Notes: generated by a model from the sequence alone, not told the origin. Shown: positions 52,803 to 61,630, counted from the first letter of the stretch. The stretch is 64,000 nucleotides of DNA from CBFHSF01 sp965658445 (GCA_965658445.1 CBFHSF010000014.1:1-64000), one strand, 5' to 3'. Translations and numbers: made by a program.

Positions 52803-54215
52803 TTACTGGTCGTAATTTCTATATCCTTCTCGATTGACCCCTTGGTCAATGGACTCTAATTTAATACTCTTTTCTGGAAACAAAGGCTGATTCAATCGGC
52901 CGGCGTGTAGGTTCTCGTAGCTCTCAAAAGACACCTCGCGTCTTTCAGACAACGTCTCCAAGGAAGTGGTACGAGAGAAAGACTCCTTCCAATTTGGCTG
53001 GAGTTTACCGGAAAACACTTTGGACTTGGATCCACTTCCGTAGGCACAGAAACCCAAAGTGAATAATTCTCCTTCGGCGCAAGCCAAGAAACTGATCAAG
53101 GACATAAAAATACTGGCCGTGTACATGTTCCCAATTTTCTGACTCGCCACTTCTCCGGGCGCGATGGTATTTTTTAAATACGCTTTGTACTCAGGTGTCT
53201 TGGACCAAGCTTTGACGAAGGCTGCGCGGTTTTCTTCCCAATACGGTTCTCCCACTTTTTCACCTATGCTCTCCTTGGATTCACGCGTCAAATCAAAGTG
53301 AATGTCTGGCCACATTCTGCGACCTTGAAAAGCGTAGGGCAAATGGAAAACCAATCCATTCCACTCTTCGGGATGTTGACCGGATTCATCCATAAATCTG
53401 GAAAGGGCCTCTCGAACTCTGGCCTGATAACAATCATTGGAATACGGGCCGTCAAAAACGGGCGTTTCCAAAAATTGCTCTACCACCTGATCCTTGCTAG
53501 ACCAAAAGGGGTGAGAGGATTTATGCGTTACCTCGTCAAAATTTACTTCAGATTCTTTGCTGTCGCTGTCTTGGGACATCAAATCTTTCCACAGATCGGC
53601 CTTTGAAAAACGCCTTCTGGGTTTGAAGAAATCGGCTTCAGACTGCGTGCTCACACCTACTTCTTCTGAGAGCACCAAAATTCTTGGATTGTGAGTAACC
53701 AGAGAACAAACGGCTCCGGCACCTTGGGTGTACTCTCCGGTACTTTCCAATTCGTATTTGGCAACATCCGATGCGATGACCAAGGCTTTGCGGTCCTTTT
53801 TTACGCGTACCCAATCGGCACAGTTTAGCAAGGCGTCTACTCCGCCCACACAGGCAAAGGTGATGTCGGTAACATCTATATGAGAAGTCGTGGCCTCGCC
53901 GTATTTGGCATGCCAACGCTGAGTCAAGATTTCTAAAATATAACTGGCGGTGGGCTTGGCAGCATCAACGGCACTTTCCGTTCCCAAGTACAGGCGACCG
54001 ATGTCTTCGGGTCGCAAGTCGTTTTTGTCAATTACCTTCCAAGCGGCTTCGGCACCGAGGGTAACGGCATCCTCGTCCAGATCGCAAAGGGCCATGCCCT
54101 CCAATCCCAATCCAAAGCGGAGTTTGTCGTATTCAATATTGCGTGCTTCTGCTAATGCAGACAAGGGCATTACCAGAGAAGGTACGTGAAAGTCAATGGC
54201 GTCAATTCCTACCAT
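52803..54215 (-). CDS. hydroxymethylglutaryl-CoA synthase family protein
   Basis: Condenses acetyl-CoA with acetoacetyl-CoA to HMG-CoA, the first committed step of the mevalonate isoprenoid route. 470 residues in the thiolase fold. Catalytic Cys122 (TFACVGGVDALLNC), general base Glu80 (YLGTESAVDAAKP) and the His of LVFHLPYAFQGRRM are present, and GNMYTASIFMSLISFL is the conserved C-terminal strand-helix. Length is nearer eukaryotic enzymes (about 470) than Firmicutes MvaS (about 390). It sits between sufT and DUF2480 on the same strand, with a 197-bp upstream gap that could hold its own promoter (TAnnTTCG at 54290-54297, minus). Confidence 0.9.
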   Translation of the reverse strand: MVGIDAIDFHVPSLVMPLSALAEARNIEYDKLRFGLGLEGMALCDLDEDAVTLGAEAAWKVIDKNDLRPEDIGRLYLGTESAVDAAKPTASYILEILTQRWHAKYGEATTSHIDVTDITFACVGGVDALLNCADWVRVKKDRKALVIASDVAKYELESTGEYTQGAGAVCSLVTHNPRILVLSEEVGVSTQSEADFFKPRRRFSKADLWKDLMSQDSDSKESEVNFDEVTHKSSHPFWSSKDQVVEQFLETPVFDGPYSNDCYQARVREALSRFMDESGQHPEEWNGLVFHLPYAFQGRRMWPDIHFDLTRESKESIGEKVGEPYWEENRAAFVKAWSKTPEYKAYLKNTIAPGEVASQKIGNMYTASIFMSLISFLACAEGELFTLGFCAYGSGSKSKVFSGKLQPNWKESFSRTTSLETLSERREVSFESYENLHAGRLNQPLFPEKSIKLESIDQGVNREGYRNYDQ

Positions 54216-54412
54216 GAGAAAAATTCCAGTTAGATTATCAGTTCTTTACTTGTGTTCTATCCTCTATCCTTTCGGGTCAATTGTGATTTCGAATATAGAG
54301 AGGCCATGCAAAGCCACATCGAAAAAATCACTTTTTAACCAAAATTTAAAAGGTCCGCAAAGAATGGGGGCTTTGGGTCTTTTTCTTTTAACGTTGAGAA
54401 GGATGGTTCCTC

Positions 54413-54733
54413 CTACAACATTCCAAGCTCCAGCTTGGCTTCCTCACTCATGAGGTCTTTGTTCCAAGGCGGATCAAAGGTGAGCTCTACCTCAACCTCA
54501 TTGACCTCGTCCAATGAACGCGTTTTTTCTTTGACTTCTTGGGGAAGTGATTCTGCCACGGGGCAGTTGGGTGAGGTCAAGGTCATCAATATTTTTACAT
54601 CGGCAGCATCCGATACGTGAACGTCATAGATCAATCCCAATTCGTAGATGTCTACGGGGATTTCTGGATCGTAAATCGAACGAAGAACGTCTACTACATC
54701 CTCTCCTAACTTCTGCATTTGATCGTTAGTCAT
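54413..54733 (-). CDS. sufT: SufT-like DUF59/MIP18 iron-sulfur assembly protein
   Basis: 106 residues: VVDVLRSIYDPEIPVDIYELGLIYDV (DPEIPVDIYELGL is the MIP18/DUF59 signature), MTLTSPNCPVAESLPQEVKE with the conserved Cys, and VELTFDPPWNKDLMSEEAK near the end. DUF59 proteins help deliver or mature Fe-S clusters and are a regular part of suf clusters in Bacteroidota. The ATG shares one base with the sufE stop (TAATG), so translation is coupled. Confidence 0.92.
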   Translation of the reverse strand: MTNDQMQKLGEDVVDVLRSIYDPEIPVDIYELGLIYDVHVSDAADVKILMTLTSPNCPVAESLPQEVKEKTRSLDEVNEVEVELTFDPPWNKDLMSEEAKLELGML

Positions 54734-55164
54734 TACGATTGATTTAATTGTGTTTGCAACGCCAAGGCGTAAAATTTCATTTGCTTAATCATGGCCAACA
54801 GTCCATTGGCGCGCGTAGGGCTCAAATGCTCTTTGAGTCCGATTTGGTCGATAAAATCCATATTGGATTCTATGATATCTCTAGGGGTTTGATGAGACAA
54901 TATGCGAATCATTAGGGCAATGATTCCCTTGGTCAAAATGGCGTCAGAATCCGCGGTAAACACAATGCGGTCTCCGTCCAATTCTCCGTGCACCCAAACC
55001 TGGCTCTGACATCCTTTGATCAGGTTGTCTTCTGTTTTTAACGAAGGGTCGATGAGTGGAAGCGACTTTCCCAAATCAATGAGGTACTCGTACTTCTCCA
55101 TCCAGTCCGTAAACATGTCGAACTCTTCTACTAACTCTTCTTGTATTTCTGGAATGCTCTGCAT
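54733..55164 (-). CDS. sufE: SufE sulfur acceptor
   Basis: Accepts persulfide sulfur from SufS and passes it to the SufBCD scaffold. 143 residues from ATG at 55164 (MQSIPEIQEELVEEF); an upstream in-frame start adds 28 unrelated residues that overlap sufS. The active-site cysteine is in LIKGCQSQVWV, with the SufE pattern YEYLIDLGKSLPLID before it and the SPTRANGLLAMI helix after it. It is 46 bp after the sufS stop. Confidence 0.95.
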   Translation of the reverse strand: MQSIPEIQEELVEEFDMFTDWMEKYEYLIDLGKSLPLIDPSLKTEDNLIKGCQSQVWVHGELDGDRIVFTADSDAILTKGIIALMIRILSHQTPRDIIESNMDFIDQIGLKEHLSPTRANGLLAMIKQMKFYALALQTQLNQS

Positions 55165-55210
55165 TTCTATTTTATTTCTTCTGAAGAAAACGTCCTTATC
55201 TATCCGGTGC

Positions 55211-56434
55211 CTATTTAAGCATAGACACTGCTTTCTCCAGGGCTTCAAACAATGTATCTACTTCCTCAAAGGTGTTGTAAAACGCAAAAGAGGCTCTTAT
55301 GGTTCCGGGGATTTCAAAAAACTCCATGATGGGCTGTGTACAGTGATGTCCTGTTCTTACGGCCACTCCCATTTTATCCAACAAAACACCGACATCATAG
55401 GGGTGAGTTCCCTCTACAATAAATGAGAAAACGCTGGCCTTGTTTTGGGCCGTTCCAATCATTCGCAATCCAGGGAAGTTCTTTCCCTTTTCTATGGCGT
55501 ATTCTAAGAGGGCGGCTTCGTGAGCGGCAATGGCATCCATGCCAATGGAGTTTACAAAGTCTATGGCGGTTCCCAAGGTAATGGCTCCTTCTATGTTGGG
55601 CGTTCCCGCCTCAAACTTAAAGGGTGCTTCCGCGTAGGTCGTCTTTTCAAAGGTTACGGTTTTGATCATCTCGCCACCGCCTTGGTAGGGAGGCAATTTC
55701 TCCAACCACTCAGACTTGCCGTACATGATTCCAATTCCCGTAGGACCAAAAATCTTGTGTCCTGAGAACACGTAGAAATCAGCATCAATGGCTTGAACGT
55801 CCACCTTCATGTGGGGAACCGATTGTGCTCCGTCAATTACGAAGCAGGCGTTTGCCTTTCTCGCTAGGGCTCCCAATTCCTCTACGGGATTAATGGTTCC
55901 CAATGCGTTGGAAACGTGGTTTACCGCAACTACTGCAGTTTTATCGGTAATGAGCTTTTCGGCTTTCGCCATGATGAGCTCTCCGTGCTCGTTCATGGGG
56001 ATGACCTTGAGGGTCGCTCCAATTTTCTCACACAGCATTTGCCAGGGCACAATATTGCTGTGGTGCTCCATGGCAGAAATCACTACCTCTTGACCGGGCT
56101 CGATTAGCTCTCTCAGTCCGTAGGCAATGGTATTGATTCCATCCGTAGTCCCCTTGGTAAAGATGACCTCAGATGATTTTTCTGCATTGATGTGGTTTTG
56201 AACTGTCACGCGCGATGACTCCATGGCTTCGGTGGCCTCTTGACTGAGGTGGTGAACGCCGCGGTGCACATTGCTATTGATGGTGCTGTAGTAGGATGTG
56301 ATGGCATCCATAACCACTTGTGGCTTTTGAGTAGAAGCCGCGTTATCAAAGTAAACCAATGGTCTTCCGTTGACTTCTCTTTGGAGAATGGGGAACTGCT
56401 CTCTAGCGCTTGATATGTCCAATGTTGGATTCAT
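55211..56434 (-). CDS. sufS: cysteine desulfurase SufS
   Basis: A group II PLP cysteine desulfurase, 407 residues, which makes protein persulfide from cysteine. Landmarks: YFDNAASTQKP, HHSNIVPWQ, DGAQSVPHM, the PLP lysine in FSGHKIFGPTG, and the active-site cysteine loop VAVRTGHHCTQPIME. The short Cys loop and the partnership with SufE identify SufS rather than IscS. It is separated from sufD by 265 bp containing a terminator, so it may start a second transcription unit with sufE and sufT. Confidence 0.97.
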   Translation of the reverse strand: MNPTLDISSAREQFPILQREVNGRPLVYFDNAASTQKPQVVMDAITSYYSTINSNVHRGVHHLSQEATEAMESSRVTVQNHINAEKSSEVIFTKGTTDGINTIAYGLRELIEPGQEVVISAMEHHSNIVPWQMLCEKIGATLKVIPMNEHGELIMAKAEKLITDKTAVVAVNHVSNALGTINPVEELGALARKANACFVIDGAQSVPHMKVDVQAIDADFYVFSGHKIFGPTGIGIMYGKSEWLEKLPPYQGGGEMIKTVTFEKTTYAEAPFKFEAGTPNIEGAITLGTAIDFVNSIGMDAIAAHEAALLEYAIEKGKNFPGLRMIGTAQNKASVFSFIVEGTHPYDVGVLLDKMGVAVRTGHHCTQPIMEFFEIPGTIRASFAFYNTFEEVDTLFEALEKAVSMLK

Positions 56435-56637
56435 AACTGTAATATTCGGTGCAAAGGTCGTAAATAGATTTGGAAAGTAGACTCAATCTAAATAGGATTT
56501 GTCTATGTTGATTTTAAAAGGCTTCGCGACCGTAAAAACCACTCTAAAACCAATGCATTTCCACCTGTAAAAACAACAATTCAAAGCTCGAAGTGTTCAG
56601 GTGAAGTGTTCAACTGCGGTTACCGACAGACAGAAAC

Positions 56638-56668
56638 AAAAAGCCCCGAGAAGAAAACTCCTCGAGGC
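56638..56668 (-). terminator. intrinsic terminator between sufD and sufS
   Basis: Read on the minus strand, GCCTCGAG pairs with CTCGGGGC (8 bp, one G-T) around a 10-nt loop and runs into TTTTT (56642 to 56638); 32 bp past the sufD stop. The remaining 200 bp to sufS hold a box gACCTTTG (one mismatch) about 18 nt before its ATG. Confidence 0.75.
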
Positions 56669-56699
56669 CTTAGAATTCTGTATGAATATCTCAGTTCGA

Positions 56700-58019
56700 C
56701 TACAGTTCAAAATCCAGGTTAACCCCCAGCTTTCTTGCAATCAGAATATTGAGTTTCTTTTTAAGTGAGTCAATCTTAACTCTTTCTAGAGCGTCATTGG
56801 TAAAGGCGTACATCAACATCGCTCTGGCCTCCTTAGTGCCGATTCCACGAGACTGAAGGTAGAACATGGCATCCTCGTCCAACTGACCTACGGTACAACC
56901 GTGAGAACACTTTACATCGTCGGCAAAAATTTCCAACTGAGGCTTGGTGTCTATCTGTGCGGTATCGCTCAACAATACGTTGTTGTTGGCCTGGAAGGCA
57001 TCGGTCTTTTGAGCTGCTTGGTGAACAATTACTTTTCCGTTGAACACCCCGTGAGCCTTTTCGTCAAAGATTCCCTTGTACAACTCATTGGAGTTACAAT
57101 GCGGAGCTTGGTGATCGGCCAAGGTGTGGTGATCAACTGTTTGTTGTCCGTCAATCAAGGTAATCCCGTCCATGTTGGCAACACAGTTGGGCTCTGTAAG
57201 GTAAAAGTGCAGGTTGTTTCTGATGAGCTTGGATCCAAAGGAGAAAGTTCCAATGGTTACTTCAGAATCTCTCTTCTGCTCAATAAATGTATTGTCTATC
57301 AAAGTTGCCGACGCGTGGTCATTCTGAACTTTGTACAAGTCCACCTTGGAGTTGGCATGTGCAAAAATCTCAGTCACAGAGTTGGTGAGAACCGCCTCTT
57401 CTGAGATGTTTTGGTGACGCTCAACGATTTCTACCTGGGCGCCTTCTTCAACCACAATAAGGTTTCTAGGCTGTACCATGATTTCCTTGTCACCTGCGGT
57501 GTTGAGGAAAATCATTTGAATGGGCTTGTCTACCACCTTGCCTTTTGGGATGCGGATAAAAGCACCTTCTTTGGCAAAGGCCGTGTTCACATCTACCATG
57601 GGCTGATCGGCTGGAGTGGTCTTGTTAAAGTACTGATCCAAAACGTCACGGTACTTCTTAAGAGCTGCTCCAAAGGTGCAAATGTCCCAGTTGTTGTGAG
57701 TGGTTTCTGATAGCCAAGAGCTGAAGACTCCGTTGATAAACACCAATTTGTAGGTGTCAATATCGTTGAGGAAGTACTTCTTTACGTCCTTGAGTTCTAT
57801 GGTCTCCTCCGTTCCCGGAAAGACCTTAAAGTCGTTTTTGAGGATGGGCTTGAGGTTGGTGTACTTCCACTCCTCGTCCTTTTTGGTCGGAAAACCTACT
57901 CCCTCAAATCGCTTGAGTGCAGACTGTCTTCTCTCGTGAAGGTCAGTATCTACCTCGTTGGCATGGTCGCTTTCAAAAATGATAAACGACGATACGAGTT
58001 TTTCTTTTAATGATTCCAC
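56700..58019 (-). CDS. sufD: SufD, Fe-S assembly scaffold subunit
   Basis: 439 residues. An N-terminal helical domain (RFEGVGFPTKKDEEWKYTNLKPIL, the conserved W-K-Y-T segment) is followed by the right-handed beta-helix of the SufB/D family. Late landmarks are GVFNGKVIVHQAAQKTDAFQANNNVLLSD, EIFADDVKCSHGCTVGQLDEDAMFYLQSRG with Cys and His residues, and the C-terminal helices. It forms the SufBC2D complex with the adjacent genes (sufC stop 11 bp upstream). Confidence 0.96.
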   Translation of the reverse strand: MESLKEKLVSSFIIFESDHANEVDTDLHERRQSALKRFEGVGFPTKKDEEWKYTNLKPILKNDFKVFPGTEETIELKDVKKYFLNDIDTYKLVFINGVFSSWLSETTHNNWDICTFGAALKKYRDVLDQYFNKTTPADQPMVDVNTAFAKEGAFIRIPKGKVVDKPIQMIFLNTAGDKEIMVQPRNLIVVEEGAQVEIVERHQNISEEAVLTNSVTEIFAHANSKVDLYKVQNDHASATLIDNTFIEQKRDSEVTIGTFSFGSKLIRNNLHFYLTEPNCVANMDGITLIDGQQTVDHHTLADHQAPHCNSNELYKGIFDEKAHGVFNGKVIVHQAAQKTDAFQANNNVLLSDTAQIDTKPQLEIFADDVKCSHGCTVGQLDEDAMFYLQSRGIGTKEARAMLMYAFTNDALERVKIDSLKKKLNILIARKLGVNLDFEL

Positions 58020-58030
58020 TGAGCAGTTAT

Positions 58031-58786
58031 TTATACAGTCTGTAGGTCTTCTTTAATCCAATCGTAACCCTTCTCTTCGAGTTCCAAAGCGAGGTTCTTG
58101 TCTCCTGACTTTACGATTTTACCCTTGTACAATACGTGTACGTAATCGGGTACAATGTAGTCTAACAAGCGCTGGTAGTGAGTAATCACAACCACTGCGT
58201 TGTCCTTGCTCTTGAGCTTGTTTACTCCGTTGGCTACAATGCGAAGTGCATCGATATCCAAACCAGAATCCGTCTCGTCCAAGATGGCCAATTTGGGTTC
58301 CAACATCGCCATTTGGAAAATCTCATTTCTCTTCTTCTCTCCTCCTGAGAATCCTTCGTTCAGAGAACGAGAAAGGAAACCCTTGTCCATTTCTAGAAGG
58401 GCCATTTTCTCTCTCATCATTTTGAGGAGGTCTTTGGCCTCCATGGGATCTTGTCCCTTAGACTTTCTGATCTCGTTGATGGAAGTCTTGATAAAGTTAG
58501 AAACCGATACACCGGGGATTTCAATGGGGTACTGGAAGCTCAAGAAGATTCCCAACTGAGCGCGCTCCGCGGGATCCAAGTCCATAAGGTCTTCTCCTAA
58601 AAATTCCATGGAACCTTCGGTAACCTCGTACTCCTCTCTTCCGGCAATTACCGAAGAAAGTGTACTCTTACCCGATCCATTAGGGCCCATAATGGCGTGA
58701 ACTTCTCCGGGCTTAACCTCCAAGTTAATTCCCTTGAGGATTTCGTTGTCCTCGATTTTGGCGTGTATGTTATTTACTTTTAGCAT
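58031..58786 (-). CDS. sufC: SufC, Fe-S assembly ATPase
   Basis: 251 residues of a soluble ABC-type ATPase. Walker A GPNGSGKST, Q-loop LSFQYPIEIPGVSVSNF, signature FSGGEKKRNEI, Walker B LAILDETDSGLDIDAL and H-loop VVVITHYQR are typical SufC, including the DETDSGLD form. It drives conformational change of SufBD during cluster assembly. Between sufB (71 bp gap) and sufD (11 bp). Confidence 0.98.
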   Translation of the reverse strand: MLKVNNIHAKIEDNEILKGINLEVKPGEVHAIMGPNGSGKSTLSSVIAGREEYEVTEGSMEFLGEDLMDLDPAERAQLGIFLSFQYPIEIPGVSVSNFIKTSINEIRKSKGQDPMEAKDLLKMMREKMALLEMDKGFLSRSLNEGFSGGEKKRNEIFQMAMLEPKLAILDETDSGLDIDALRIVANGVNKLKSKDNAVVVITHYQRLLDYIVPDYVHVLYKGKIVKSGDKNLALELEEKGYDWIKEDLQTV

Positions 58787-58857
58787 AGCGATTCTATGTG
58801 AAGTGTTTTTCGTCGTTTGTGTTGATCTCGTCGTCTATTCTTTCTGATTTTTAGCCC

Positions 58858-60297
58858 TTATCCTACGCTACCTTCTAGCGAGATGGCCAAAAGTTTTTGA
58901 GCTTCCACAGCAAATTCCATGGGGAGCTTGTTGAGTACGTCTTTACAGTATCCGTTTACAATGAGTGCAATCGCCTCTTCTACGTCAATACCTCTTTGGT
59001 TACAGTAGAAAATTTGATCCTCTCCAATTTTGGACGTCGTAGCCTCGTGCTCAACTTTAGCCGATTGATTTCCAATTTCTATGTAGGGGAAGGTGTGGGC
59101 TCCACATTGATCTCCCATCAGCAGAGAATCACATTGAGAGAAGTTTCTCGCGTTCTTGGCGCGAGGTCCCACCTTGACCAAACCGCGGTATGAGTTGTGA
59201 CTCTTTCCGGCGCTGATTCCCTTAGAAATAATGGTAGACTTGGTATTTCTACCCAAGTGAATCATCTTGGTTCCCGTATCGGCTTGTTGGTAGTTGTTGG
59301 TCACCGCTACAGAGTAGAATTCTCCGATGGCGTTGTCGCCCTTGAGGATACAAGAAGGGTATTTCCAAGTAACCGCAGAACCGGTTTCTACCTGAGTCCA
59401 AGAAATCTTGGCGTCGGTTTCTACCATTCCTCTTTTGGTCACAAAGTTGAATACTCCACCCTTTCCTTCGGCGTCGCCGGGGAACCAGTTTTGTACGGTG
59501 CTGTATTTGATTTCTGAGCGGTCCAAGGCGATCAATTCTACCACGGCGGCGTGCAATTGATTTTCGTCGCGCTGTGGAGCGGTACACCCTTCTAGGTAAC
59601 TCACGTAAGAGTCCTCATCGGCAATGACCAAGGTGCGCTCAAATTGGCCGGTTCCGGCCTCGTTAATTCTAAAGTACGTAGAGAGTTCTACAGGACATTT
59701 TACTCCTTTGGGGATGTAACAGAAAGACCCATCGGTGAAAACCGCAGAGTTCAATGCGGCGTAGAAATTATCAGTCTTGGGAACTACCGTCCCAAGATAT
59801 TTCTTTACCAACTCAGGGTACTCCTGAATGGCGTCACTCATAGAACAGAAAATAATTCCGAGCTCCTTGAGTTTTTCCTTAAAGGTTGTCGCAACCGAAA
59901 CGGAATCCACAACCACGTCCATGGCAACACCGGTAAGTCTCTTTTGCTCGTCGATGCTAATTCCCAATTTTTCGAAAGTCTTGAGCAACTCGGGATCTAC
60001 TTGATCCAAAGACTCTAATTCTTTCTTTTGTTTGGGAGCTGCGTAGTACGAAATGGCTTGGAAGTCTGGCTTCTCATAATGTACGTTGGCCCAATCGGGC
60101 TCCTCCATTTCCGTCCACTTTTTGTAGGCGTCCAAGCGCCACTCCGTCATCCACTCTGGCTCGTTCTTCTTGGAAGAAATCAGACGGATAATGTCCTCGT
60201 TAATTCCGTTGGGAGCCTTGTCGGATTCAATATCGGTAACAAAACCGTATTTGTATTCCGACTGGGTTACCTCATCTAATATTTGGTCTTCTGACAT
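58858..60297 (-). CDS. sufB: SufB, Fe-S assembly scaffold subunit
   Basis: 479 residues. YKYGFVTDIESDKAPNG and ISSKKNEPEWMTEWRLDAY at the start, GTVVPKTDNFYAALNSAVFTDGSFCYIPKG, SYLEGCTAPQRDENQLHAAVVE (conserved Cys), and QNWFPGDAEGKGGVFNFVTKRG follow. SGDRAKN-type CDSLLMGDQCGAHTFPYIE and EATTSKIGEDQIFYCNQRGID come near the end. All are standard SufB. The scaffold binds the nascent cluster with SufC and SufD. It is 27 bp after the sufA stop. Confidence 0.98.
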   Translation of the reverse strand: MSEDQILDEVTQSEYKYGFVTDIESDKAPNGINEDIIRLISSKKNEPEWMTEWRLDAYKKWTEMEEPDWANVHYEKPDFQAISYYAAPKQKKELESLDQVDPELLKTFEKLGISIDEQKRLTGVAMDVVVDSVSVATTFKEKLKELGIIFCSMSDAIQEYPELVKKYLGTVVPKTDNFYAALNSAVFTDGSFCYIPKGVKCPVELSTYFRINEAGTGQFERTLVIADEDSYVSYLEGCTAPQRDENQLHAAVVELIALDRSEIKYSTVQNWFPGDAEGKGGVFNFVTKRGMVETDAKISWTQVETGSAVTWKYPSCILKGDNAIGEFYSVAVTNNYQQADTGTKMIHLGRNTKSTIISKGISAGKSHNSYRGLVKVGPRAKNARNFSQCDSLLMGDQCGAHTFPYIEIGNQSAKVEHEATTSKIGEDQIFYCNQRGIDVEEAIALIVNGYCKDVLNKLPMEFAVEAQKLLAISLEGSVG

Positions 60298-60324
60298 GCT
60301 GTTTTTTCGTTTTTTAGGGGGTGC

Positions 60325-60654
60325 TTACACCGCAAAACTTTCTCCACATCCGCAGGTTCTGGACGCATTCGGGTTGTTAAAGGAAAATCCCTTTCCGTTG
60401 AGTCCACCTTCGTATTCCAAAATGGTTCCCACTAAGTACAAAAGACTCTTCTTGTCCACCAAGATGCGAACGCCGTTGTCCTCAAACAACTTGTCTTCGT
60501 CGTTGTGTTCATCCGTAAAATCCATCTGGTAGCTAAGTCCGGAACATCCGCCACTCGCTACTCCTACTCTTATATATTGCGTTTCCAAGGACTTGCCCTC
60601 TTCTCCTAAAAGAGAGATGATCTTGGTCTTCGCTTGCTCCGAAACATTTACCAT
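60325..60654 (-). CDS. sufA: HesB/IscA-type iron-sulfur carrier (SufA-like)
   Basis: 109 residues of an A-type carrier that passes clusters from SufBCD to apo-proteins. The three cluster ligands are Cys37 (ASGGCSGLSYQM), Cys101 and Cys103 (ASRTCGCGESF). GFSFNNPNA before the CxC is also standard. First gene of the suf unit, with a canonical promoter and a palindromic operator-like site upstream. Confidence 0.96.
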   Translation of the reverse strand: MVNVSEQAKTKIISLLGEEGKSLETQYIRVGVASGGCSGLSYQMDFTDEHNDEDKLFEDNGVRILVDKKSLLYLVGTILEYEGGLNGKGFSFNNPNASRTCGCGESFAV

Positions 60655-60713
60655 GTCCTGTCTTTCCTTTCGTTCGTAATTGTTGTTTTTTCAACTTTCC
60701 TGAATTCCATTTA

Positions 60714-60730
60714 TTTAGATTTAATCTAAA
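60714..60730. promoter_or_regulatory. perfect palindrome in the suf leader, probable operator
   Basis: TTTAGATT-T-AATCTAAA: 8-bp arms around a single base. It lies 17 nt downstream of the suf -7 box, at about +13 to +29 of the predicted transcript and 60-76 bp before the sufA ATG. Its place is right for a repressor acting on suf (an Rrf2/IscR-like, Fur-like or DtxR-like factor). Which one cannot be told from the site alone. Confidence 0.6.
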
Positions 60731-60747
60731 CGAATGGTTTCGGTCTG

Positions 60748-60778
60748 CAAAAGTACGAAATCTGTTTTTGGTAACCAA
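60748..60778 (-). promoter_or_regulatory. suf operon promoter
   Basis: On the minus strand TTG (60778-60776), a 20-nt spacer and TACTTTTG (60755-60748) match the Bacteroidota TTG-N17-23-TAnnTTTG promoter fully. It is the clearest complete promoter in the window. Confidence 0.7.
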
Positions 60779-61254
60779 TGTAACACAACAAAGGTGATTT
60801 TGGTTTTTTAAGGGGAATTTTCCCCTTAAACCCCTTTTGTACGTTCCTTTTTTTCCCTTGATGGAAAAAAACGAACCCAAAAAAAAATCAAGACTTCACA
60901 AATCCGCTACCCGATGGCTCTTCAGTCGCGGTAAAAAAGATCTCGAGCAAGCTCTCGTTTGCTTTTTTACAACTGTCTATTTTTTTGTTTCGCTCCCTTC
61001 AGGCATCGGGTCCCAGCTAGATTTGTAGATGTCGGTCCTTGGGAAATCAAAAGATTAGGTTCTAACTCCTTAATCCGGAGCAGAACCTTACCTAGTGTTT
61101 GGTTTTTAATTTTTCAGGGAGATCTAGGAATTCTTCATAGACGGCGCGGGGGGAATCCGTGTGACTACAATTTGTCGCGGGGGTTAGCGAATGGTTACTG
61201 AAAAATTAGCGTTACTCATAAGTATCTTTTTTTAATCATTAAAACCCTTACCCT
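60779..61254. other. gene-free spacer with inverted repeats
   Basis: Together with the suf promoter this makes about 600 bp between sufA and the lipoprotein cassette. I see no credible gene. At 60807-60830 an inverted repeat has 11-bp perfect arms (TTTAAGGGGAA and its complement) around TT. At 61057-61088 a hairpin has AGGTTCT/AGAACCT (7 bp), a small internal loop, and CTCC/GGAG around a 7-nt loop. Shorter pairs are TCCCA/TGGGA and CCTAG/CTAGG. Homopolymer A and T runs and G-rich stretches (about 61146-61190) give a composition unlike the flanking genes. Confidence 0.5.
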
Positions 61255-61617
61255 ATGAAAAAAGTGATTTTTAGCATTGCCGCAGTTTGTCTCCTGTTCT
61301 TTTGTTCTTGTACTAAGACGGTCCTTGAAACTTCCGAAACACCATCTGATCCTTCTTTGAAGGCTGGAGATACTTTTTACTCCGTTTTTCATTGCGAAAT
61401 GGAAGGAGGTAGATATGGATTAGAATGCGCTAAAGGTAGGTCTCAAACTTGTGATCTTATCAAAGAATGTTCAATTGGAAACTCTGGTGTTCAGGCGGAA
61501 ATCAGTCGCTATTACAGCACGGATGAGATTCAACAAATGATTCTTACCAATTCCCCCATTGATAATCAGGAACTACTTCAATGGCTCAAGGAGAATTCAG
61601 ATTTACCAATTTTGTAA
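61255..61617 (+). CDS. small four-cysteine lipoprotein, unknown function
   Basis: 120 residues. Signal peptide VIFSIAAVCLLFFCSC with the lipidated Cys19; mature part about 100 residues. Four further cysteines lie close together: Cys47, Cys58, Cys66 and Cys72 (FHCEMEGGRYGLECAKG, QTCDLIKEC), enough for two disulfides or a metal site. The C-terminal half is helical and acidic (TDEIQQMILTNSPIDNQELLQWL). First gene of a three-gene plus-strand cassette (13-bp gap to the next). The size, signal and Cys-rich core recall, without clear sequence identity, the NVEALA-type secreted peptides of Bacteroidales. I do not assign a function. Confidence 0.7.
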   Translation: MKKVIFSIAAVCLLFFCSCTKTVLETSETPSDPSLKAGDTFYSVFHCEMEGGRYGLECAKGRSQTCDLIKECSIGNSGVQAEISRYYSTDEIQQMILTNSPIDNQELLQWLKENSDLPIL

Positions 61618-61630
61618 AAGACCGTAAAAA

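Noticed and set aside
60837..61201. Two short plus-strand open frames (63 and 80 residues) in the suf/lipoprotein spacer
   Set aside because: They overlap each other in different frames, have homopolymer-derived Lys/Phe runs and no start signals; more likely non-coding.
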